51,965 nt of DNA from Bacillota bacterium (GTDB lineage Bacteria; Sysuimicrobiota; Sysuimicrobiia; Sysuimicrobiales; Segetimicrobiaceae). Below, in pieces: positions 38,273 to 45,345 of this stretch (position 1 is its first letter; every line of letters begins with the position of its first letter). Both the position numbers and the translations under genes were made by a program. The notes below the pieces were generated by a model, which saw nothing but the letters and a program-made list of their open reading frames with translations, had not been told where the DNA came from and made no database searches. The stretch lies in assembly GCA_021324295.1 (NCBI GenBank), contig JAJPJJ010000099.1, positions 1 to 51,965 of the forward strand. Direction: 5' to 3'.

Positions 38273-38686
38273 TCATCGGCTCCCCAGCCCCGTCATGTAT
38301 GCCCGCCCGACGAGCGCGGCGAGAAACAGGCAGAGGAGCAGAAGCCACCGTGATTCGCGGTACTCCCGTTCGTCCGCGACGAACGCCCGCCGCAGGACGC
38401 CTCCGGGCCGCAGCCCGGCGAGGGCGAGGACCGTCAGCACGATCAGCCCGCCGTACATGAGGTGCAGCGGCGCGCGCGGCCGCGCGCCGGCGGCCAGGAC
38501 GGCGATGCCGGTCGCCAGCTGGATGCCCAGGGGAATCTGGGCGAGCCACAGAATCCACCAGAACAGGTGCGGCATGCGGTAACGGCCGGTCGCATCACCG
38601 AAGGCCGCGAACGCAAGCGCCAGGACGTCGCCGATCAGCGTGAGCTGAAGCAGCAGCGCCGACCCGTGCCAGTGAGAGAGGCTCAC
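38273..38686 (-). CDS. Small four-helix membrane protein of unknown function
   Basis: A 137-residue hydrophobic protein that I do not recognise. Four likely membrane helices lie at about 9-28, 40-60, 75-90 and 112-130. Histidines in HLFWWILWLAQ and HLMYGGL could bind a cofactor. It ends near residue 137 with a short basic tail. GTG 38686 is chosen because the hydrophobic domain begins there; a longer form from ATG near 38824 is open in frame, but that part is Pro/Arg-rich and overlaps a diverged repeat. It is upstream of, and on the same strand as, the ilv T-box. Confidence 0.6.
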   Translation of the reverse strand: MSLSHWHGSALLLQLTLIGDVLALAFAAFGDATGRYRMPHLFWWILWLAQIPLGIQLATGIAVLAAGARPRAPLHLMYGGLIVLTVLALAGLRPGGVLRRAFVADEREYRESRWLLLLCLFLAALVGRAYMTGLGSR

Positions 38687-38789
38687 AGCCCGAGGGGTTC
38701 GTGGCGGCGCGATCCGGTCCTGCCCGGGCAGGCCCGTGCGCCATCGCGTGCGGTGGGCAGCAGGCGCGAAGGGGTGGGGGGACTGGCCT

Positions 38790-38869
38790 GAGCGCGCGGT
38801 GGTCTCGGGCTTGGTCACACGCATCAGCGGAAGACCTCGACCCCGTCGGGCCTGCGGCCCTCCGGTCGA
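38790..38869. repeat. Diverged interspersed element, copy A
   Basis: This lies in the 323-base gap 38687-39009. Bases 38790-38808 match 50426-50444 at 18 of 19 positions, and 38826-38850 match 50462-50486 or so at 20 of 25, with a variable 17-18 base centre between. A further short match (TCCGG then CGA) follows near 38861. The pattern is too long for chance in this composition, but it is only two copies. Nothing else is seen in this gap apart from the start of the methyltransferase. Confidence 0.5.
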
Positions 38870-39009
38870 ATCCGTTACTCCGAGGAAGGCGAGCCCCCAC
38901 ACCCCACCGGAGCTGCCACGGAGCTCTTGCGGTGCTGCGCCAGGGGGGCGTCCTCGGGCGGCGACGCGGCCGGCGCGATCGAGTGGACGACACGCACGCG
39001 GGGGGACGG

Positions 39010-39783
39010 ATGAGCGAAGACGCCAAGCGCGCGGTGCGATCGCAGTTCGGCCGGCAGGCCTCGTGGTACACGGTGAGCCGGGTGCACCGTCAGTCCAGCG
39101 GCCTCGCAGAGCTGCTGCGCCTGGCGTCCCCGGCCCCCACCGACCGCGTGCTCGATGTGGCCACCGGGACCGGCTTCACCGCGCTCGCGCTCGCGCCCCG
39201 CTGCCGCGAGGTCGTCGGCGTGGATTTGACGCCGGGCATGGTGAGCGAGGCGCATGCCCTGCGGGAGGCGCGCGGCGTGACGAACCTCCGCTTCTGCCTC
39301 GGTGACGCGGAAGCCTTGCCGTTCCGCGACGGCTCCTTTGACATCGTCACGTGCCGGCACGCCTCGCACCATTTCCCGTACCTGCCCCTCGCGCTCGCCG
39401 AGATGACCCGGGTTGTCAGGCCCGGCGGCCGCGTCCTGCTGGACGATACCTGCGCGCCCGAGGATCCGGGCCTCGCCGCGCTGATGAACGAGTGGGAGCG
39501 CCGGCGGGACCCCTCTCACGTCGCCGACCATCCGCCGAGCCTCCTCATCCACATGCTGGAACGGGCCGGGCTGCGCGTCGCCGACACCGCGCTGACCTCT
39601 GTCCCTCTGGAGTTCGGCGACTGGACGAGGCGGAGCGGCGTCCCGGAGGCGGAAGCGGCGGCGCTGCGCGAGAGCTTCGTGCGCGCGTCGCCCGACGCCG
39701 CCGCCGCGTTCGGGATCCGCGTCGGGGAAGGCGACATCCATTTTTCGTGGGACGAGATCGTGATCCTCGGGATCAAGCCGTAG
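39010..39783 (+). CDS. Class I SAM-dependent methyltransferase
   Basis: A 257-residue UbiE/Methyltransf_11-like protein. Motif I VLDVATGTGFTALAL is near residue 46, the acidic end of strand 2 is VVGVDLTPGMVSEA, then GDAEALPFRDGSFDIVTCRHASHHF and RVVRPGGRVLLDDT follow. The C-terminal part (LEFGDWTRRSGV) is found in methyltransferases acting on small molecules. The substrate is unknown. GGGGGA just before ATG 39010. It ends 221 bases before terC. Confidence 0.85.
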   Translation: MSEDAKRAVRSQFGRQASWYTVSRVHRQSSGLAELLRLASPAPTDRVLDVATGTGFTALALAPRCREVVGVDLTPGMVSEAHALREARGVTNLRFCLGDAEALPFRDGSFDIVTCRHASHHFPYLPLALAEMTRVVRPGGRVLLDDTCAPEDPGLAALMNEWERRRDPSHVADHPPSLLIHMLERAGLRVADTALTSVPLEFGDWTRRSGVPEAEAAALRESFVRASPDAAAAFGIRVGEGDIHFSWDEIVILGIKP

Positions 39784-39805
39784 CGCAGCATGAGGCCCCC
39801 CGCCG

Positions 39806-39835
39806 TTGACAGGGAGGGTCGGTCTCTGCTAGGGT
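39806..39835 (+). promoter_or_regulatory. Promoter of terC
   Basis: TTGACA (39806-39811), 18-base spacer, TAGGGT (39830-39835) with TGC before it. A start near 39842 coincides with the first base of the riboswitch. Confidence 0.6.
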
Positions 39836-39841
39836 AGCGGC

Positions 39842-39946
39842 GACGAGGGGAGTACTCGGGAGCCCGGACGGGCTTCGGCGACGGCCGTCAGGACGGCGGG
39901 AGACCGCCCGGCCCCGCCCAGAGAAGACGCTGCGACGAGACCTCCG
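39842..39946 (+). ncRNA. yybP-ykoY manganese riboswitch
   Basis: The RNA has the two conserved ends of this class: GAGGGGAGTA at 39845-39854 and ACGAGACCTC at 39935-39944, whose GAGG and CCTC pair to form P1. Between them is the CCGTCAGGACGGCGGGAGACCGCC stretch resembling the P3/P4 region. yybP-ykoY aptamers bind Mn2+ and commonly sit before TerC/Alx-type membrane proteins, which is what follows. The 3-prime strand of P1 is also the start of a terminator hairpin. Confidence 0.88.
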
Positions 39947-39980
39947 ATACGACATGGCCGTGTCGGAGGTCTCTTCCTTT
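39937..39980 (+). terminator. Riboswitch terminator hairpin
   Basis: An 11-bp perfect stem (39937-39947 with 39963-39973), 15-base loop, then TTCCTTT. Its 5-prime arm includes the 3-prime strand of P1, so ligand binding would prevent termination and switch terC on. Confidence 0.85.
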
Positions 39981-40004
39981 CCGGCCCGGCCGCAGGAGCG
40001 GAGC

Positions 40005-40931
40005 ATGAGCGCGCAGGCGGCTCTGTGGGTCGTGTTCCATCTGGTCGTGGCCGGGCTGATCGCGCTCGACCTCGGCGTCCTCACCCGCACGCCACACGTC
40101 CTGTCCACCCGCGAGGCGGGGCTCCGCAGCCTCGCCTGGGTGCTGCTGGCGCTCCTCTTCAACGCCGGCGTGTGGTGGGCGCGCGGCCCTCACGACGGCC
40201 TCGCGTTCTTCACCGGGTACCTGCTCGAAGAAGCGCTCAGCGTCGACAACATCTTCGTCTTCCTCCTGATCTTCCGGCACTTCGCCGTCCCGCCGCGACT
40301 CCAGCCGAAGGTCCTGAACTGGGGGATCCTCGGGGCGGTCGTGATGCGCGCCGCCTTCATCGCAACGGGCGTGACGCTGCTGCACACCATCCACTGGATC
40401 GTGTACGTGTTTGGCGGCCTGATCATGTGGGCGGGCTTCCGCATGCTCCGCGCCCCGGAGAGCGCCCCGGCCGCGGAGCGGCTGGCCGCGATGCGGGCCC
40501 TCGGTGCCCGCATCGCCCCGGAGGCGGAGGCCGCGGACGCTCTGGTGCTGCGCCGCGGCGGACGGTTGTACGCGACGCGGTTATTGCTCGTGCTGGTCGT
40601 GATCGAGATCACCGATCTCGTGTTTGCGATCGATTCGATCCCGGCCATCCTGGCTGTGACGACCGATCCGTTCCTCGCGTACACGTCCAACGTCTTCGCG
40701 ATCCTGGGGCTGCGCTCGCTGTACTTCCTGCTGGCCGGGGTGATGCACCTGTTCCGCTACCTGAAGACGGGGCTGGCCATCGTGCTGATGCTCGTGGGTC
40801 TCAAGATGCTGCTGAGCGGCATCGTGGCGATCCCGGTGGGGGCCATGCTCGGCCTCGTCGGCTCGATCCTGGGACTCAGCGTCGCCGCGTCCCTGTTCCA
40901 CCGGCCGCGCGGGGCCGGCGTCCTTCAGTAA
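40005..40931 (+). CDS. terC: TerC-family membrane protein (Alx/MeeY-like, probable Mn2+ exporter)
   Basis: A 308-residue polytopic protein with seven or more helices. It carries the family motifs GYLLEEALSVDNIFVFLLIF (near residue 72-91), and VVIEITDLVFAIDSIPAILAVTTDPF (near 205), which hold the acidic residues thought to bind metal, and RSLYFLLAG. TerC/Alx proteins export excess manganese or load secreted enzymes. The riboswitch supports the Mn2+ role. ATG 40005 is preceded by AGGAG at 39994-39998; earlier ATGs lie inside the terminator. Confidence 0.9.
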   Translation: MSAQAALWVVFHLVVAGLIALDLGVLTRTPHVLSTREAGLRSLAWVLLALLFNAGVWWARGPHDGLAFFTGYLLEEALSVDNIFVFLLIFRHFAVPPRLQPKVLNWGILGAVVMRAAFIATGVTLLHTIHWIVYVFGGLIMWAGFRMLRAPESAPAAERLAAMRALGARIAPEAEAADALVLRRGGRLYATRLLLVLVVIEITDLVFAIDSIPAILAVTTDPFLAYTSNVFAILGLRSLYFLLAGVMHLFRYLKTGLAIVLMLVGLKMLLSGIVAIPVGAMLGLVGSILGLSVAASLFHRPRGAGVLQ

Positions 40932-40987
40932 GGCGTGTCGCGACGTGGGCAGCCGGCAAGGGACGTGAAGCGCGGCGCCCGGCCGAT

Positions 40988-41050
40988 GGGGGCCCGGGCG
41001 GGCCTGCTCTTTCGAATCCGTCCTCGACCGGAAGCGAAGGCAGGGCCCCC
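40988..41050. terminator. Possible bidirectional terminator between convergent genes
   Basis: GGGGGCCC at 40988-40995 can pair with GGGCCCCC at 41043-41050 (8 bp, 47-base loop), between the ends of terC and the BtuF-like gene. No T-run; weak evidence. Confidence 0.25.
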
Positions 41051-41093
41051 GCGGCCGACTCGTCTCGCTGCAACGCTCGCCAGGCTCCGGCGA

Positions 41094-42041
41094 TCATGCG
41101 CTCGGCGGCCCGGCCCTCCGGCGCGAGGACTCGCCGACGGGCGCCCACGCGTCCGGGGGTGTCGCCCACCTGGCGGCCTCCGGGTGCAGGATCGCCGCGA
41201 GGATCTCCAGCCCATCGACGACGCGGGGACCCGATCGGCTGAAGTAGCTGCTGGCGTCGGTCGCGTAGACGCGGCCGGCCCGGACCGCCGCGAGGTCCCG
41301 CCACTCCGGACGGGCCTCGAGCAGCGGCAGCTCCTGCTGGGTCCTCGCGACATCGAACCCACACACGGTCAGCACGATGACCTCGGGCGACGCCCGGACG
41401 ATCGCATCCCACCCGACGCGGCTGGAGGGCCGGCCCGCCTGCCCGAGGAGCTCCCGACCGCCCGCCAGGGCCACGAGCTCGGGCATCCAGTGGCCACCGC
41501 AAAACGGCGGGTCCAGCCACTCCATGCAGAAGACGCCGGGCCGCGGCCGGCCCCGAACGGCGGCCTCGACACGGGCGATCCGCTCGCGCAGACGGCCCAC
41601 GAGGCGGTGCGCCTGGGCCGCCCGGCCCGTCGCAGCGCCGACGGCCACGATATCGTCCAGGATCTCGTCGAGCCGGTGTGGGTGCAGGCGGAGCACCCGG
41701 GGAGCGCCCGGGAGCGCGGCCACCGCGGCATCGACGTCCATGCTCGGCAGCGCGCAGACACGGCAGAGGTCCTGGGTGATCAGGAGATCCGGCCCCGCGG
41801 CCGCCAGCGCCTCTACGTCGATCTGGTAGAGGCTCTCACCGCGGCGCGCGGCCCCCTCCACCCGGGCGTCGATCTCCCCGCTGGCCAGGCCGGCCGCGTC
41901 GATGAGCGAGCGCACCACGACCGGGCGGCCGCGGATCTCCGGAGGGTAGTCGCACTCGTGCGTCACCGCGACGATCTCGTCCGCGAGCCCCAGGGCACAG
42001 ACGATCTCCGTCGCGCTCGGCAGTAACGTCGCGATCCGCAC
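41094..42041 (-). CDS. BtuF-like cobalamin-binding protein without signal peptide
   Basis: A 315-residue periplasmic-binding-protein type 3 fold. Features: the start VRIATLLPSATEIVCALGLAD, VTHECDYPPEIRGRPVVVRS, ALAAAGPDLLITQDLCRVCAL (Cys pair), MEWLDPPFCGGHWMPELV, and ASSYFSRSGPRVVDGLEILA. These fit the cobalamin-binding group of BtuF-like proteins that lack a signal peptide. Its role is not defined; it may bind corrinoids in the cytosol, or a short N-terminus may have been lost. GTG start. The HAD gene ends 6 bases upstream. Confidence 0.82.
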   Translation of the reverse strand: MRIATLLPSATEIVCALGLADEIVAVTHECDYPPEIRGRPVVVRSLIDAAGLASGEIDARVEGAARRGESLYQIDVEALAAAGPDLLITQDLCRVCALPSMDVDAAVAALPGAPRVLRLHPHRLDEILDDIVAVGAATGRAAQAHRLVGRLRERIARVEAAVRGRPRPGVFCMEWLDPPFCGGHWMPELVALAGGRELLGQAGRPSSRVGWDAIVRASPEVIVLTVCGFDVARTQQELPLLEARPEWRDLAAVRAGRVYATDASSYFSRSGPRVVDGLEILAAILHPEAARWATPPDAWAPVGESSRRRAGPPSA

Positions 42042-42047
42042 GGCCCC

Positions 42048-42734
42048 TTACCTCGTGGGCGGCCTCCGCGCGCCGCGCAGGCCGCCGACCGTCGCGAGCA
42101 TCTCGGCCGTCACCTCGGTGAGGCTGCGCACGACGAGGTCCGCGGCCGAGAAGTCGAGCCCCCGCGTGAGCGCCGAGGGGACGGCGATGCACCGCATGCC
42201 GGCGGCCTTCGCCGCCCGGACGCCGTTCTCGCTGTCCTCGAGCGCCACGCACGATGCGGGCGTAGCGCCTAGGCGCGAGGCGGCCAGCAGGTAGACATCG
42301 GGAGACGGCTTGCCGCGCGCGACCTCATCGCCGCCGGCTACGGCGACGAACCGGGACGCCAGGCCGAGCGTCGCGAGGAGGCCACGGACCCGCGCGATCC
42401 GCGACGAGGAGGCGACGCCGGCGCGCACGCCGCCGCGGCCCAGCCCCTCCAGCAGATCCACGACCCCGGGCAGCGGCCTGAGGTACGCCTGCTCGAGCAC
42501 GGCATGGTGGCGCCGCCAGAGGGCGACCACGGCGTCGGGAGGGCCCGGGCCCCCCTCGAGCCGGAACGGCCCGAGCGGATCGAAGGGGCCATCGTTGCGG
42601 CCGATGTTCGCGCGCCAGGACGCGAGCGGGAACCGCAGGCCGAACGTCGCGTACGTGGCCCGCCACGCGAGATACTCCGGCGTCTCGCTGTCCACGATCA
42701 GCCCGTCCATGTCGAAGATCACGGCCTCGATCAC
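42048..42734 (-). CDS. HAD-superfamily phosphatase (beta-phosphoglucomutase-like)
   Basis: A 228-residue hydrolase. Motif I is VIFDMDGLIVDSETPE (nucleophile Asp at residue 8), motif II VASSSR, motif III KPSPDVYLLAASRLG, motif IV VALEDSENGVRAAKAAGM, with a helical cap in residues 20-85. Members remove phosphate from small sugars; the substrate here is unknown. GTG 42734 has GGGGGG just upstream. It is followed by the BtuF-like gene on the same strand. Confidence 0.88.
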   Translation of the reverse strand: MIEAVIFDMDGLIVDSETPEYLAWRATYATFGLRFPLASWRANIGRNDGPFDPLGPFRLEGGPGPPDAVVALWRRHHAVLEQAYLRPLPGVVDLLEGLGRGGVRAGVASSSRIARVRGLLATLGLASRFVAVAGGDEVARGKPSPDVYLLAASRLGATPASCVALEDSENGVRAAKAAGMRCIAVPSALTRGLDFSAADLVVRSLTEVTAEMLATVGGLRGARRPPTR

Positions 42735-42837
42735 GCCAGCCCCCCGATAGCCAGAGCATAGCGAACGGCCCGCGAGGAGAAAAGACCGACGGAACGCTCC
42801 GCGCGGCGTGGGCGTTACCCGTCTGTGAAGTGTCGCC

Positions 42838-42846
42838 TGGTATAAT
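42838..42846 (+). promoter_or_regulatory. Extended -10 promoter of the ketosynthase operon
   Basis: TGGTATAAT at 42838-42846, with only 9 bases to the ATG at 42856. Transcription would start 0-3 bases before the start codon, so the mRNA is leaderless or nearly so. The surrounding CTGGTATAATG also occurs before the secreted FAD oxidoreductase on the other strand. Confidence 0.75.
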
Positions 42847-42855
42847 GAGGCTCCG

Positions 42856-43569
42856 ATGAAGGCGCCCGGACAGCCGGCAGCAGGGGAGCGGATGGACGAT
42901 CCGGCGTGCCCGGAGCGCGAGCTGCGGCAGGCCCTGCGCGACCTGGGCTGGATCAACCGGTGGTTTGGCGGTCGCGCGTTCGTGCGGGCGTATCTGGACC
43001 GGGTGCTCCCGGCCTGGCGGCGGCGGCGCCGGGGACAGGCGCCGTTCGCGCTCCTCGATGTGGCCACCGGGGGCGCGGATATCCCGCTGGTGGCTGTCGC
43101 CTGGGGACGCGACCGCGGCGTCCCGGTTCGTGTCGTCGCGGTCGACCGCCACGCGACGACGGCGCGCCTCGCCCGCGAGGCCGTCGGCGCGTCCGCGGCG
43201 ATCACGGTGATCCAGGCGGACGCGCGCGCGCTGCCGTTTGCCGATGGCAGCTTCGACGTCTGCCTGTGCACGCTCGCGCTGCACCACCTCGCCCCCGCGG
43301 AGGGCCCGGAGCTGCTCCGCGGCCTGCACCGCCTCGCGCGCGCTGGCTTCCTCGTCGTGGACCTCGTCCGCGGCCCGCTCGCCTACGCCGGCGTGTGGTT
43401 GCTCACGCGATGCGCGTCGAGCCCTCTGATCCGCCACGATGGTCCGCTGTCCGTGCGTCGCTCACGATCGTGGGACGAGTACCGGCGACTGGCCGCGGCC
43501 GCGGCGATACCCAACATGCGCGTGCTGCCGCTGGCGCCGTTTCGCGCGGGGCTGGAGTGGATCGGCTGA
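42856..43569 (+). CDS. Class I SAM-dependent methyltransferase, ketosynthase operon
   Basis: A 237-residue methyltransferase, first of the four-gene operon. It starts with a conserved ELRQALRDLGWINRWFGG region; SAM motif I is LLDVATGGADIPLVAV, then VVAVDRH, QADARALPFADGSFDVCLCTLALHHL, and a C-terminal RHDGPLSVRRSRSWDEYRRLA. Similar proteins sit beside geranylgeranyl-reductase-like flavoproteins in lipid and polyketide clusters, as here. O- or C-methylation is unproven. The flavoprotein gene begins 49 bases later. Confidence 0.85.
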   Translation: MKAPGQPAAGERMDDPACPERELRQALRDLGWINRWFGGRAFVRAYLDRVLPAWRRRRRGQAPFALLDVATGGADIPLVAVAWGRDRGVPVRVVAVDRHATTARLAREAVGASAAITVIQADARALPFADGSFDVCLCTLALHHLAPAEGPELLRGLHRLARAGFLVVDLVRGPLAYAGVWLLTRCASSPLIRHDGPLSVRRSRSWDEYRRLAAAAAIPNMRVLPLAPFRAGLEWIG

Positions 43570-43618
43570 GCGCCGTCCCGGCGCCGGCGCGGCCGCCGCG
43601 ACCGCGGGCGGGCGAGCG

Positions 43619-44833
43619 ATGATGGACGTGATCGTCGTCGGCGCCGGCCCGGCCGGCAGCGCGGCCGCGGCGATCCTCGCGCGCAGCGGATGCCGCGTCG
43701 CGGTCCTCGACCGCGCGCGGTTTCCGCGGGCGAAACCGTGCGGGGACTATCTCAACCCCGGCTGCGACGCCGTGCTCGACCGGCTGGGCGTCCGCGAGGC
43801 GTTGGCCCGGCAGGCGCGCCCGGTCCGCGGGATGCGCATCGTGCCGGCGCGCGGCGACGCGGTCGCCCTGCCGTTCCCGCGAGACGTGGGGTGGGCGATC
43901 CCGCGCCGGCTGCTGGACCACGTGCTCCTCGCGCACGCGGCCGCCTCCGGCGCGCACGTCGTCGAAGAGGCCAGGGTCGTGGGCCTCGAGCAGGAGGCCC
44001 GTGCCGTCCGCGTCCGCGTCGAGCGGCCCGGCCCGCGGCACGAACAGCACGCAGCTCGCCTCCTGATCGGGGCGGACGGCCTTCGCTCGACGATCGCCGG
44101 GATGACGGGCGCGGGCGGGCCGCCGCGCCGGGGCCGGTACACGGTCGGCGCGTACCTCGAGGGCCTCCGGCCCGAGCCTGGTGATCCCCGCGGGGAATAC
44201 GGCGAGCTCCACCTCGGCGTGGATCGGTACTGCGGCGTCGCGTACCTTGCCGGGGGATTGGCGAACGTGACGATCGCGCTGCCCCGCGGGGGTCTCCGGG
44301 CGTGGCGGGGCGCGCTGGAGGCGCGGTACTGGGACGCCCTGCGGGCGTTTCCCGGTCTGGCGGGCCGCCTCGCGCACGCCCGGCGGGCGAGCGAGTTTCG
44401 AGCCAGCGGGCCGCTCGCCTACTGGCGGCGGCGCGCCGCTTGCGGACGGGTGCTGCTGGCCGGGGACGCCGCCGCGTACATCGACCCGCTCACCGGACAG
44501 GGGATCTACCTCGCCCTGCGCGGCGCCGAGTTGGCCGCATCGTACGCCCACCGGGCGCTCGCCGGCGGGGCCGCCGTGCCGGCCCCGCGCGCGCCGCTGC
44601 CGGCCCTCCGGGAGTACGAACGCGCGCGCCGCCGCGAGTTCGGCCCGGTGTTCCTCCTCTCCCGCGTCCTCCAGCGCCTGGCGTTCTCCCCCGCGCTCCA
44701 GCACCGCGCCACGCAGCGGATCGCGGCGCAGCCCGACCTCGGCGTCCGCCTGATCGGCGCGCTGGGGAACCTCGAGCGCGCGGGGACCGTGCTGTGTCCC
44801 GGGTTCGTGGCCCGGGTGCTGGGGATCGGGTGA
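43619..44833 (+). CDS. Geranylgeranyl-reductase-family FAD-dependent oxidoreductase
   Basis: A 404-residue flavoprotein. The FAD motif VIVVGAGPAGSAAAAILARSG is at 4-24. The PRAKPCGDYLNPG block holds the family's Pro-x-Cys-Gly, and DVGWAIPRRLLDHVLL plus LIGADGLRSTIA follow. The second FAD signature GDAAAYIDPLTGQGIYLAL is near 290-305. Such enzymes reduce isoprenoid double bonds or oxidise/halogenate polyketides. ATG 43619 (the next ATG follows immediately) is preceded by GGCGAGCG only. Its stop overlaps the SRPBCC start (TGATG). Confidence 0.87.
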   Translation: MMDVIVVGAGPAGSAAAAILARSGCRVAVLDRARFPRAKPCGDYLNPGCDAVLDRLGVREALARQARPVRGMRIVPARGDAVALPFPRDVGWAIPRRLLDHVLLAHAAASGAHVVEEARVVGLEQEARAVRVRVERPGPRHEQHAARLLIGADGLRSTIAGMTGAGGPPRRGRYTVGAYLEGLRPEPGDPRGEYGELHLGVDRYCGVAYLAGGLANVTIALPRGGLRAWRGALEARYWDALRAFPGLAGRLAHARRASEFRASGPLAYWRRRAACGRVLLAGDAAAYIDPLTGQGIYLALRGAELAASYAHRALAGGAAVPAPRAPLPALREYERARRREFGPVFLLSRVLQRLAFSPALQHRATQRIAAQPDLGVRLIGALGNLERAGTVLCPGFVARVLGIG

Positions 44834-45345
44834 TGCGCGCCGGGCGGCCGGCCGAGGCGGGGCTCCCGGGCGCGATGCACACGGAGACCGCGATCCGCAT
44901 CCGGGGCTCGCTCGACGCGGTCTTTGCGTACGCGGCGCGGGTGGAGGACTGGCCCCGCTGGTTGCCCCACTACCGGAGCGTCCGCGTGATCGCCTCCGAC
45001 GGTCCGGACAGGATCGTCGAGATGAGAGCGAGGCGAAGCGGGATCCCGGTCCGGTGGCGGGCCAGGCAACGGATCCTCACGGAGCAGCGGCGCATCCGGT
45101 ACACGCACCTCCGCGGCGTGACGCAGGGCATGGAGGTGGAGTGGCGGCTCGTCCAGGAAGCCGGCGGGCTGGTCCTCGTGACGATCGTGCACGATCTGGA
45201 CCTCCGGTGGCCGCTGATCGGGCGGCCGGTCGCCCGCTGGATCATCGGGCCGCTGTTCGTCGAGGCGATCGCCGGACAGACGCTCAGCCGGATCAAGGCG
45301 CTTGCGGAGCGGGCGCCTGGCGCCGGGGGTGGAGGTGAGCCATGA
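44833..45345 (+). CDS. SRPBCC (START-like) protein, aromatase/cyclase-like
   Basis: A 170-residue protein of the START/polyketide-cyclase/RatA-like fold. From about residue 15 it runs MHTETAIRIRGSLDAVFAYAARVEDWPRWLPHYRS-like (split here: MHTETAIRIRG, then VFAYAARVEDWPRWLPHY), with a C-terminal amphipathic helix (IAGQTLSRIKALAERA). It may bind a hydrophobic intermediate. ATG 44833 shares bases with the previous stop; ATG 44875 is an alternative. Its stop overlaps the ketosynthase ATG, and GGAGGTGA precedes that ATG. Confidence 0.82.
   Translation: MRAGRPAEAGLPGAMHTETAIRIRGSLDAVFAYAARVEDWPRWLPHYRSVRVIASDGPDRIVEMRARRSGIPVRWRARQRILTEQRRIRYTHLRGVTQGMEVEWRLVQEAGGLVLVTIVHDLDLRWPLIGRPVARWIIGPLFVEAIAGQTLSRIKALAERAPGAGGGGEP

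Noticed and set aside
41010-41030. TTCGAATCC-type T-arm-like sequences near 41010 and 38864 as possible tRNA genes
   Set aside because: No pairing acceptor stem, anticodon arm or CCA end could be formed around either.
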